Positions 17,759 through 25,727 of a stretch of DNA of 64,000 nucleotides are shown here, in pieces. The notes under the pieces were generated by a model, which saw only the letters and a program-made list of their open reading frames with translations, was not told the DNA's origin and did no database searches. A program made the translations under genes and the position numbers. Numbering within the stretch: position 1 is the stretch's first letter; each line of letters starts with the position of its first letter. Source of the DNA: G963677485 sp942492855 (GTDB lineage: Bacteria > Armatimonadota > HRBIN16); NCBI GenBank assembly GCA_942492855.1, contig OW818647.1, forward strand, positions 4,030,001-4,094,000. Reading direction: 5' to 3'.

Positions 17759-17807
17759 TAATGAATCCTCCAGGTCGTAATCGGGTGTATCTGTCATGTC
17801 CAGCTCG

Positions 17808-19481
17808 CTAGAACCCGTTGTTATCACGGATATCAAGCTTCTCTTTTTGGTGAACGCCTTGATGGAAGCTGGCTTGACACTTCTCCGACTGCTGTGATTT
17901 GATCGCTGTGTTGCCTGTGATCTTGACATCACTGCATGCTTCAACCTCGAAGGCGTACGCACCGCGTGGGACAGTCGGCATGATGCATGCGTTGCGAATA
18001 GTGTTGTTCTTGACCTCGCCAGTGGTGGTGCCGGTCACCAGTATCCCGCAGTTATCGCACCCGTCAATGGTGTTGTTTTCGATCACGATGTGCTGGAATA
18101 CACCCGGCTTCTTGGGCGATTCCCATCGCGGCATCATGGCGTAGGTGCCAAGAACGCAGTCAGACGGATGGTAGATACCTACGTTCTTGAATTGGCAGTT
18201 GCGCACGGTGACATTATGTGGCGCGATTGATTCAAAGAAGTAAGTCACTTCGTTAAACACCCACACGCCACCCATAGTGCAGTGTGCGAACTGGCAGTCT
18301 TCCACCAGAGTGTTTCTGTTTTGAATCAGCATCCCTCGGGCACGGTTATCAATGACTTTAACCCGGCGGATGGTGGCATTACAGCAGCGGCTGAGGTTGC
18401 CGATGAGGTGGCTGGGGACCATCTGCGTGGGCAGGGTGTGCTCGAAGCTGACCTTGACCATGTTGTCAGGCAGAACCTCCACCTTGGCGACTTTTGCTGA
18501 TGCGTATGTGATCAAATCTTCCTGGTCCATCAACTCCACCGAATCGCCCACGTCTGGGGTATCCAGCATCTTCAGGTTGTGCTGTGCCAGCACGGTTTTG
18601 GAGTCGACTATCTCTTTCACAGTCAGGTAGAGGCCGGTCTTGAGGTTCACCCCATCATCGCCCATACCCTCAAAGTGGCAGCGGTCAACCAGGATATCGC
18701 CAGAACAGCCGCCCAGATGGATAGCATCGGCTCCAGCGCTCTGATACGGGGATGCTCCCGGGCGAGGTTTCACCGTCAGGCGGGTAAACTGGCCGGTGTG
18801 ACACTTTCCAATGGTGAACGCCATGCCGGGCGAGTTGTAGACTGTGATGTTGTCAACACATAGATTCTTATTGTCATGCGAACCAATCACCACAGCATCA
18901 TAGACGTGATGCCGCAGCATCACCCAGCTTCCGACCTTCATGATGGTGGGGTTTTTCAACAGGCATCGAACCTGCTGAGGGCCGGTGTGCTGGAGTTCCG
19001 ATACCTGGTAGTACTCGTCCGCACCATGCTTGGTGGGGCGTTTGGTGGCGGGGTCATACTCCATCACGGCTGTGACTTTGGTCTGCCTGGCGACGGGATA
19101 CTCGGGGTGAACCTGCGCATCGAAGTAAGTTGGGGTGACCGCCGTGACGGTTCCCATACTGTGCGTCATCTCTTCATAATCAACCACCATGTTTTTGATG
19201 GTCACTCTGTCGCATTTAGTGATGCCGATGAAGTTGCATATCCCATGCAGCATCATCTCCGAGCCGGCACCGTCAACCACAAGATCGTTGATGCCGTCAA
19301 GAGTAACAATCACATTGTGTGGTCCAGATGCCGGGAAGAAGTCGTACTTTCCCTTCTGAAAAATGAGTCTGTTGTTGCCAGACTTCTTACACGCTGCGAT
19401 GGCCTCTCGGAACGCGGGTGTAGCGTCTTTTCCGCTGTTTGCGATGGCTCCAAACTGGTTAATGGATATCTTCCGAATCAT
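17808..19481 (-). CDS. GH110-like right-handed beta-helix protein, copy 2 of a tandem array
   Basis: This 557-residue paralogue begins MIRKISINQFGAIANSG, with CAGGAG about eight bases before the ATG. The motifs are ADAIHLGG (Asp252) and GMGDDGVN (Asp275, Asp276): the first Asp lies 23 and 24 residues before the pair, the same spacing I recall for the catalytic aspartates of characterised GH110 enzymes. DNRARGMLIQN matches another GH110 hallmark. No hydrophobic leader is present, so a cytoplasmic enzyme acting on imported oligosaccharides is likely. A 49-nt gap separates it from the next gene and a 29-nt gap from the previous one, so the three form one operon. Confidence 0.8.
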   Translation of the reverse strand: MIRKISINQFGAIANSGKDATPAFREAIAACKKSGNNRLIFQKGKYDFFPASGPHNVIVTLDGINDLVVDGAGSEMMLHGICNFIGITKCDRVTIKNMVVDYEEMTHSMGTVTAVTPTYFDAQVHPEYPVARQTKVTAVMEYDPATKRPTKHGADEYYQVSELQHTGPQQVRCLLKNPTIMKVGSWVMLRHHVYDAVVIGSHDNKNLCVDNITVYNSPGMAFTIGKCHTGQFTRLTVKPRPGASPYQSAGADAIHLGGCSGDILVDRCHFEGMGDDGVNLKTGLYLTVKEIVDSKTVLAQHNLKMLDTPDVGDSVELMDQEDLITYASAKVAKVEVLPDNMVKVSFEHTLPTQMVPSHLIGNLSRCCNATIRRVKVIDNRARGMLIQNRNTLVEDCQFAHCTMGGVWVFNEVTYFFESIAPHNVTVRNCQFKNVGIYHPSDCVLGTYAMMPRWESPKKPGVFQHIVIENNTIDGCDNCGILVTGTTTGEVKNNTIRNACIMPTVPRGAYAFEVEACSDVKITGNTAIKSQQSEKCQASFHQGVHQKEKLDIRDNNGF

Positions 19482-19510
19482 GCGAAAACTCCTGTGTGAT
19501 TCTATGTTGA

Positions 19511-21193
19511 CTAGAAGCCGGTGTTGCCAGAGGTTCGTACCTCATTAGCTTGCTGATACTCGCCCATGTGCAGACTGGACTTGCAGCCTGGGGCTTGTTT
19601 CTGTTTGACTACGGTGTTGCCTGTGAGGGTGACCTGGCTGCTGGCGTCTATTTCGATCGCATATGCGCCTCTGGGTATGGTAGGGGATACGCAGGCATTC
19701 GTTACGGTATTGTTGGTGAGAGTGACGTTCGCACCGCCAGACACCAGAATACCGCAGTTGTCTGTGCCATCTATAGTGTTATGGTCAAATATGATGTTGT
19801 TGAACACCCCGGGCTTCTTGGGAGTTGAGATGCCGTTCATCTGTGCCCAGCAGCCCAGGACACAGTCATTGGAGTGGATCAGCCCGATGTTCTTGAACCT
19901 GCAGTTCTTCACGGTGACATTACGCGGGGCGATGGATTCGTAAAAATAGTAGATCTCGTTGAATATCCAAACACCGCCCATAGTGCAGTTTTCGAATCGG
20001 CAGTCTTCCACCAGCGTATCGTGGTTTTGGATCAGCATGCCTCTGGCTCTGTTGTTTTTCACGGTCGTGCGGCGTATGGTGGCCTTGCAGCATCGGCTGA
20101 CATTACCCAATAATTGGCCTATGGCTGTCTGTGCTGGCATCTCCGTTTCGAAACTCACACGGTGCATGCCGTCTTCTAGTAGCTTTGCTTCGGCGACCAC
20201 CATTGAGCCGATCTTGATCAAGTCTTCTTGCGGCAGCAGCTCCATAGTGTCACCAGGGTCGGGGACATCCGCGAACTTTAGGTTATGTTGGGCGAGCACG
20301 GTCTTACTGTCGATGATTTCTTTGATGGTCAGATAGAGCCCTGTTTTCAGGTTTACTCCGTCGTCGCCCATGCCCTCCAAGTGGCAGCGATCGACCAGCA
20401 GTTCACCGGTATTGCCTGACAGGTGCAGACCATCGGCACCGGAACTCTGGTATGGCGAGGCCCCTTTACGAGGCTTCACGGTCAGGCGCGTCAGTTTGAC
20501 GTCTTTGCTGTTCGAGACGATGAAGTTCATCCCTGGTGCGCGGTAGATCGTGAGGTTATCCAGATGGATGTTCGTGTTGCCGTGCGAGTAGAACACTACT
20601 CCCTCACGGGCGCGCTGGCGCAGAAGCACCCAACTGCCGACCTTCATCACTGTCTTCCATTTGGTGAAGCAGCGGAGCTGCCGACCGCCAAGATGTTGAA
20701 CTTTTAGCCCAATGCCGTTCTCGTCGGAGCCGTGCTTCAGTGGCCGTTTCGTGGTGGGATCATACTCCATGACGGCAGCAAGCTGGGTGATGTATTTCAT
20801 GTCATAGCCGGGATGCACGGTGCATTCAAAGGAGTCCGCGTTCACCGCGGTCACGGTGGCCATGCTGTGCATCTCTTCTTCGAAATCAATCACCATGTTT
20901 TTAACTGTCACGTTGGTGGATTTGTAAACAATGATGAAGTTTGAGATGCCGTGTATCATCATCTCAGAGCCACGCCCATCAATGGTTAAGCCCGTGAAAC
21001 CTTCCACGCTCGCAATTCTGCGGTCATATGGCGGTTCTGAGCTACTGAAGAAGTCGTAGCGTCCGGGTTCGAAGACAAGCCGGCAATTGGGATGCTTCTT
21101 GCATTCGGCGACGGCCTGCCGGAACGGCTCGGTCGCATCGAGACCGCTGTTGGGTTTCGCTCCAAATTGAGCGATGGAGATCGTCTTGGGCAC
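19511..21193 (-). CDS. GH110-like right-handed beta-helix protein, copy 1 of a tandem array
   Basis: First gene of the minus-strand array. Translation starts at a GTG (21193) with GGAGGAG upstream, giving MPKTISIAQFGAKPNSG and 560 residues. GADGLHLSG (Asp254) and GMGDDGVN (Asp277, Asp278) are conserved, as is NNRARGMLIQN. It is the most divergent of the three at the N-terminal half (SSEPPYDRRIAS insertion) but the centre is almost invariant. The gene diverges from the GH43 gene over a 138-bp gap that must hold both promoters. Like its paralogues it lacks a signal peptide. An alternative is another inverting beta-helix hydrolase family such as GH28, but GH28 motifs are not seen. Confidence 0.8.
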   Translation of the reverse strand: MPKTISIAQFGAKPNSGLDATEPFRQAVAECKKHPNCRLVFEPGRYDFFSSSEPPYDRRIASVEGFTGLTIDGRGSEMMIHGISNFIIVYKSTNVTVKNMVIDFEEEMHSMATVTAVNADSFECTVHPGYDMKYITQLAAVMEYDPTTKRPLKHGSDENGIGLKVQHLGGRQLRCFTKWKTVMKVGSWVLLRQRAREGVVFYSHGNTNIHLDNLTIYRAPGMNFIVSNSKDVKLTRLTVKPRKGASPYQSSGADGLHLSGNTGELLVDRCHLEGMGDDGVNLKTGLYLTIKEIIDSKTVLAQHNLKFADVPDPGDTMELLPQEDLIKIGSMVVAEAKLLEDGMHRVSFETEMPAQTAIGQLLGNVSRCCKATIRRTTVKNNRARGMLIQNHDTLVEDCRFENCTMGGVWIFNEIYYFYESIAPRNVTVKNCRFKNIGLIHSNDCVLGCWAQMNGISTPKKPGVFNNIIFDHNTIDGTDNCGILVSGGANVTLTNNTVTNACVSPTIPRGAYAIEIDASSQVTLTGNTVVKQKQAPGCKSSLHMGEYQQANEVRTSGNTGF

Positions 21194-21266
21194 TTAGGCT
21201 CCTCCGTGTATCTTTCTAGTTATCTATTCTGTAGCCCCTTCGCCGATTCCTGCCACTTCGGCTGCT

Positions 21267-21294
21267 TTGATACGAGCTGATGCCGTTGTATTAT
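21267..21294 (+). promoter_or_regulatory. Sigma-70-type promoter for the GH43 gene
   Basis: TTGATA (21267-21272), a 16-base spacer and TATTAT (21289-21294) lie 37 bases before the ATG at 21332. The elements match the consensus well; activity is predicted only. Confidence 0.5.
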
Positions 21295-21331
21295 GAATTG
21301 GCTCACAAACACTTAAAATGAGGTTCCTCGA

Positions 21332-22357
21332 ATGATATTCTCCTTAGTCGTTCTGGCTTTTTTCGTCTTCTGCACCCGACCGGTATTTGCCATGGCGAAA
21401 GCCAACAAGCCAACCAAGTCCGACAAGACGTTCATACCCGGTGCCATCTGGCCAGATGACAACGGCGTGCATATCAATGCGCATGGCGGAGGGATGCTGC
21501 AGGTCGGCAAGGTAACTTACTGGTTTGGTGAGCACAAGATTGCTGGTGATGCAGGTAATGTGGCTCACGTGGGCGTGCATTGCTACTCCTCTGACGACCT
21601 GTATGACTGGACCGATGAAGGCATCGTGCTCGAAGTCTCCGATGACCCTAAAAGCGAGATTACCCGAGGCTGTGTGCTCGAACGTCCTAAAGTGATCTAC
21701 AACAAGAAAACCCGAAAATATGTGATGTGGTTCCATCTGGAAGAGAAGGGGAACGGCTACGCTTCCGCGATGGTCGGTGTGGCGACGTCAGATAAGGTGA
21801 CCGGGCCATACGAGTACCTGCACTGCTTCCGCCCAGATGGCGAAGAGTCCCGAGATATGACGTTATTTGCGGACGATGATGGCAAAGCGTATCTCTTTCA
21901 CTCCTCTGAAAACAACGCCAGTATGCATGTCTCGCCCTTGACCGATGACTACCTGGATACCACCGGTAAGTTCGTGAAGATATTTGAGGGCCGTTCAATG
22001 GAAGCACCCGCCGTGTTCAAACACCGAAAAAAATACTACTTCATTGGCTCTGGCTGCACCGGCTGGGCACCTAACGCCGCGCGATGCGCCGTAGCTGACC
22101 GCATCACCGGCCCCTGGACTGAGCTGGGTAACCCGTGCGACGGGAACCCGAAGCAGATAGAGACGACTTTTGAGTCGCAGTCGACCTACGTGTTGCCGGT
22201 GCCTGGCAAGAATGACGCATTCATCTTCATGGCTGACCGCTGGTGTCCAACGAACGCGATCGATGGACGCTACATCTGGCTGCCGATTCAGTTTGAGGGC
22301 AACCGTCTGGTGATAAAGTGGCTGAACGTATGGGACCTGGGTGTTTTCGGAAGGTAG
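21332..22357 (+). CDS. Secreted GH43 exo-beta-1,3-galactanase-like hydrolase
   Basis: A signal peptide (MIFSLVVLAFFVFCTRPVFA) is followed by a single five-bladed GH43 propeller. The motifs INAHGGGML, YWFGEHK, GVHCYSSDDLYDW, ERPKVIYNKKT, RDMTLFADDDGKAYL, EAPAVFKHRKKYYFI and SGCTGWAPNAA are typical of the GH43 group that includes exo-beta-1,3-galactanases acting on arabinogalactan backbones (subfamily 24 type). The Glu in EAPAVF is the likely general acid. At 341 residues it has no carbohydrate-binding module. GAGG sits eight bases before the ATG. It is divergent from the GH110-like array, a pairing that supports galactan use. The subfamily call is from motif recall. Confidence 0.85.
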   Translation: MIFSLVVLAFFVFCTRPVFAMAKANKPTKSDKTFIPGAIWPDDNGVHINAHGGGMLQVGKVTYWFGEHKIAGDAGNVAHVGVHCYSSDDLYDWTDEGIVLEVSDDPKSEITRGCVLERPKVIYNKKTRKYVMWFHLEEKGNGYASAMVGVATSDKVTGPYEYLHCFRPDGEESRDMTLFADDDGKAYLFHSSENNASMHVSPLTDDYLDTTGKFVKIFEGRSMEAPAVFKHRKKYYFIGSGCTGWAPNAARCAVADRITGPWTELGNPCDGNPKQIETTFESQSTYVLPVPGKNDAFIFMADRWCPTNAIDGRYIWLPIQFEGNRLVIKWLNVWDLGVFGR

Positions 22358-22400
22358 CACCGCGGCACATGAATATGTAATGTTTATATCAAGTGTTGAA

Positions 22401-22426
22401 GGGGTTAGGGCAATAGCACTAACCCC
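22401..22426. terminator. Bidirectional hairpin between GH43 and the VOC gene
   Basis: An 8-bp perfect stem GGGGTTAG / CTAACCCC with a 10-base loop lies between converging stop codons (22357 and 22440). There is no T-run of note. Confidence 0.65.
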
Positions 22427-22439
22427 AATGTCTAACGGC

Positions 22440-22826
22440 TCAGACGCCCCACTGGCGCAGCTCGATGATTAGACCGTCTGGGTCGCAGATTTCGGCCCGA
22501 ATCGAGCTGCCCAGCGAAATCGGGCCCCAAGTGATCTCCACATTCTTGCTGTTCAGGTACGCGACGCACTCATCCATATTTTCAACTTCGATCGCTATTC
22601 CACGGTAACCGACATAGAACGGGTCTGCTGGACTCGGGGCAGGGTTAATAACTCCGATCAGCTCCATCGTTGTGTCACCGAGTTTCAGAAACGCGATCTC
22701 CTTGATGGGAGGTGCATCCACCGCCATCCGTTCGATCATGGTGAAGCCCAATACCTCAGTATAGAACTTGATTGTCCTTTCGATATCGCTTGCGATAGCC
22801 TCTGAATGATCGATTCGCTTAAACAT
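22440..22826 (-). CDS. VOC-superfamily (glyoxalase/bleomycin-resistance fold) protein
   Basis: The 128-residue protein shows two beta-alpha-beta-beta-beta modules (KRIDHSEAIASDIERTIKFY and RGIAIEVENMDECVAYL), the vicinal-oxygen-chelate fold. Metal ligands normally fall at four positions. His7, Glu55 and Glu122 (GLIIELRQ) are present, but the usual His before IAIEV is Gly76. Metal binding may therefore be altered. Substrate cannot be inferred. It is monocistronic between a GH43 and a DUF4838 gene on opposite sides, and could act on a sugar-derived aldehyde or be a dioxygenase-like or epimerase-like enzyme. Confidence 0.82.
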   Translation of the reverse strand: MFKRIDHSEAIASDIERTIKFYTEVLGFTMIERMAVDAPPIKEIAFLKLGDTTMELIGVINPAPSPADPFYVGYRGIAIEVENMDECVAYLNSKNVEITWGPISLGSSIRAEICDPDGLIIELRQWGV

Positions 22827-22933
22827 GATGTGCCTCCACGTGGTTGAAATATGCGAGCAGTATCTGCTCTGGATTGTTTGTACCGGTTTCCTTCTGGGTT
22901 GTCAAGCGGGTAAAGTAACCATTGATGTCAGCT

Positions 22934-25252
22934 CTATTTCCTAATAACCACGATCTTGTCGTAGTGAACTCTGTCTTCTGGTGCGTTTGAACCGAATGTG
23001 GGACCTTCGAATTTCAGGGAGACATATATGTCGTAGGATTGGTTTGACGTTGTCCTGTTGTAGGCTTCCACGCATTTTCTGTCGATCATGTCGCCGATAT
23101 AAAGATAGCAGTCTGGGGTCAACACGCTTGTGCCCAGGTAATACAAGTTATAACCGTTGCGCTTAATGTCGGCTGAGGCTAGTTTCACCTCAAGCAGCCC
23201 TTTTTGAGTTGTGTTGTCAAATAGACCAATGACATATGGAGGTCCAGACTTCCGCGAGCCTGCCCAGCCAAGCGTTGCGGTCTGGTCGGGCACCGAATTG
23301 TCTTTGGAGGGGAATATCTGAACTGTTCCAGGCTTCACAGGAACCTGCGCAATCTTTGCTCGTTCCTCCAGAGTTGGCAGGATGCTTTGGCGCTGCGCTT
23401 CTCGAACCTTTTCTGCACCCTTCGGAAAGCGCAGGAGTAGCGACTTTTCAAGGATTGCCTGGGCACGATTGAAAATCACCTCCGCTGATGGAAATCTCCC
23501 AGGCTTATCAGCAATAATTGCTTGATACTTACTGCCCAAACAAGCCAGATCCAGGCTGAAGCGCAGCATCTTTACATTGCCCAGAGTTCTCTGATTCCGT
23601 GTGCAGAGCGTGACCATCTTGTCGAAGCGACGCTGTTGTGTCCTAAGCCACTCAGGGGTTAAATATGTCAGCATGCCTTCACCAGCGTCAAAGGGTATCC
23701 TGTCTTGCAGTCCTGTCCGGCAGCGTTCTAGTTCAGCCAGGTAAGCTCTGGCTTCATGTGCCGCGGCACCATAGTAATAGTCGGTGAATTCCTTGATCAA
23801 AGCAGGCACGTCAGCATCGTCATCGGAATAGATATTGTCGAGCACATAAGTGTACAAATCTGCGAAGTTGGCGTCGTAGAACACTCCCGGAGCGTCATGT
23901 TCAAAAGTGGTACCCATGACACCCGCTCCCTTCATCAAGCGGGTATCTGCAACCACTCGATCCAGCAATCCAGATGGGAGCCCAATGTTATACAGCATCG
24001 GGTAATACCAGACGAGGACTTTATCGGAGAGCTTACACCAGTTCTTTAGGTTGTTGTAAGTCTCTGCGTTCTCAGGAGTGTTGAAACACTTGCGAAAGTC
24101 ATCATCTATGGGAGCGAAGACAATCGCCAGATTATCTGGTAGTTTACCCGAGATGATAGGCGGCTTTTCCGTCTGGACCTTGCGGTAAGCCAGCGTAGAT
24201 AGGCCTGCCTTCGGGTACATCCGCTTGATGACCGCACACGCCTCAATGAGGTAATCGATGAGTGGTCCTCCGGGCGTTTGGTATTTCGCTTCGAGTGTTT
24301 TACAGCCTTGGCAATAACAGAGGCTGCCTCCGCAGTCCATAGCCGAAAGATTGAAATAGCCGTTTCCGCCTTCCCTGCCGATATTTTCGAGTAACCGATC
24401 CGTCAACTGCTTCCGCAGACCAGGGTTGCTGAAGCAGAGCTGCATCGACATGACACGCTTGCCGGTGGCATCCAATGAGAAATACTCCGGGTGTGCTTCG
24501 AAAAAGTATTCCGGCTTGTTCCATGGCCAACCCATGAGGTCATAACCATATGCCGGCGGAATGTAGTGGAAGAGGGTATGACAGGCAGGACCTGGCAACT
24601 CAAAATCTTTCAGATTACCATTCTTCGCCAACTCGGGATAGACAGAACTTGAAAAGCCCGCTGCAGAGCCATTAAGCCCATTTCTAAAAAGATACAGTCC
24701 TTTAGCTGGATGTCCGTATGCATAGTCGACCATATGGTTGCGATAAGCAAATGACGGTATGAAGTGGTCGTTGAGCGGAGGGACCAGCAGCTTTTTGTGC
24801 TGGGGCACCAGTTCATCGCCGTAAGGTGTGAACCATCGGCAGCCCACCTGACTTTTCAGGAATCGGTAGACTGCCTGGCATGTTCCGTGGGTGCCCTGCC
24901 CAGCAAGAAGTATGTCGTGACCCTTAGTGATGACCATGGACTCTTGCTGCTTAAGGCTATCGAGCATTTTTTTGCCAAATAGCTTCTTTGCGAAGACGCC
25001 GTTACCGACGACGATCCGTTTTAGATACTTGCCGGCATCTGGCGCATTCACCAGAGTGAACTTAATGCCGGTCGATTTCCCAAGGTAGGTTCGCAACTCT
25101 TGAACGGCGATGGCATCCAACGCGCCACCTGTATCTGGTCTGACGATCACGTAGTCGCTTTTACCATTGTTGGCAATCACCAGTTCACCTGCCGAAACGG
25201 TGATGGGGGAGAGACCCGCCAGGAGACACATCAATATGAATATGTTGTTCAT
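22934..25252 (-). CDS. Secreted DUF4838 protein with alpha-glucuronidase-type N-terminal domain
   Basis: Signal peptide MNNIFILMCLLAGLSPITVSA is followed by a GH20/GH67-type N-terminal domain (about 25-150; AVQELRTYLGKSTGI, GTCQAVYRFLKSQVGCRWFTP). A DUF4838 TIM-barrel-like domain (about 190-470) contains LCFSNPGLRKQL, MDCGGSLCYCQGC and VWYYPMLYNIGLPS. A helical region and a C-terminal beta domain end the protein at 772 residues. DUF4838 proteins are common in polysaccharide loci of several phyla and are assumed to be glycosidases; no activity can be named. Several cysteines cluster around CYCQGC. The gene is alone on the minus strand, downstream of a structured intergenic region. Confidence 0.85.
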   Translation of the reverse strand: MNNIFILMCLLAGLSPITVSAGELVIANNGKSDYVIVRPDTGGALDAIAVQELRTYLGKSTGIKFTLVNAPDAGKYLKRIVVGNGVFAKKLFGKKMLDSLKQQESMVITKGHDILLAGQGTHGTCQAVYRFLKSQVGCRWFTPYGDELVPQHKKLLVPPLNDHFIPSFAYRNHMVDYAYGHPAKGLYLFRNGLNGSAAGFSSSVYPELAKNGNLKDFELPGPACHTLFHYIPPAYGYDLMGWPWNKPEYFFEAHPEYFSLDATGKRVMSMQLCFSNPGLRKQLTDRLLENIGREGGNGYFNLSAMDCGGSLCYCQGCKTLEAKYQTPGGPLIDYLIEACAVIKRMYPKAGLSTLAYRKVQTEKPPIISGKLPDNLAIVFAPIDDDFRKCFNTPENAETYNNLKNWCKLSDKVLVWYYPMLYNIGLPSGLLDRVVADTRLMKGAGVMGTTFEHDAPGVFYDANFADLYTYVLDNIYSDDDADVPALIKEFTDYYYGAAAHEARAYLAELERCRTGLQDRIPFDAGEGMLTYLTPEWLRTQQRRFDKMVTLCTRNQRTLGNVKMLRFSLDLACLGSKYQAIIADKPGRFPSAEVIFNRAQAILEKSLLLRFPKGAEKVREAQRQSILPTLEERAKIAQVPVKPGTVQIFPSKDNSVPDQTATLGWAGSRKSGPPYVIGLFDNTTQKGLLEVKLASADIKRNGYNLYYLGTSVLTPDCYLYIGDMIDRKCVEAYNRTTSNQSYDIYVSLKFEGPTFGSNAPEDRVHYDKIVVIRK

Positions 25253-25473
25253 GGGGCGCCAGCTTTCTGTATCGCACCCACTTGTATGGATGGGATAGTA
25301 TTTTATAACATCACATCACATCGGCGTTGACGCTGTTGACGCTACCGTAGTCACTAAGAGAACCGGCACGGTCAGTATCTGCATAGCTCATGGACGGGTA
25401 AAGTCCGCCTCGGTCATTATCTTGCGCTACTAATCGGCTTCGCATATGGCCGCGTGTATAAGTCCAGCCTATT

Positions 25474-25683
25474 ACCCACAAATCCGGATTGGGATCGTAT
25501 CGACCATGTGCCGCGACATAAATGTCTCGGCTATTGATCAACAAGCCCGATAAACCGGGCTGGGGAGCTCCTTACCGACGAAGATAACGTTAATGAAGAC
25601 TGCTTCAGCAGTCTTGGTGTTCAATAGCCGAGACATTTATGTCGCGGAATCGGTGACCTACTAGCCATGCAATATTTGTGGGT
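25474..25683. repeat. Nested inverted-repeat element downstream of zwf
   Basis: A perfect 27-bp inverted repeat joins 25511-25537 and 25621-25647 (core GCCGAGACATTTATGTCG, itself palindromic). Inside are AGCCCG/CGGGCT with a 6-base loop (25544-25561) and AAGACTGCT/AGCAGTCTT (25596-25615). Outside, a 10-bp repeat (25474-25483 with 25674-25683) encloses the whole. The result would fold as a cruciform-like or four-way structure. The rest of the 475-bp gap (25253-25727) shows no gene I can support. Confidence 0.85.
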
Positions 25684-25727
25684 CATAGACTGTGTATAAT
25701 CACTCTACGCCTTAGCCAATATAACAC

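Noticed and set aside
17759..17962. Longer N terminus of the third GH110-like gene
   Set aside because: It overlaps the 3' end of the upstream paralogue, is not homologous, and the GTG at 17758 has a strong Shine-Dalgarno and aligns with the paralogues.
25253..25727. Possible tRNA or small protein gene in the long gap
   Set aside because: No T-loop-like motif or CCA end, and the short frames have no Shine-Dalgarno and overlap the palindromic element.
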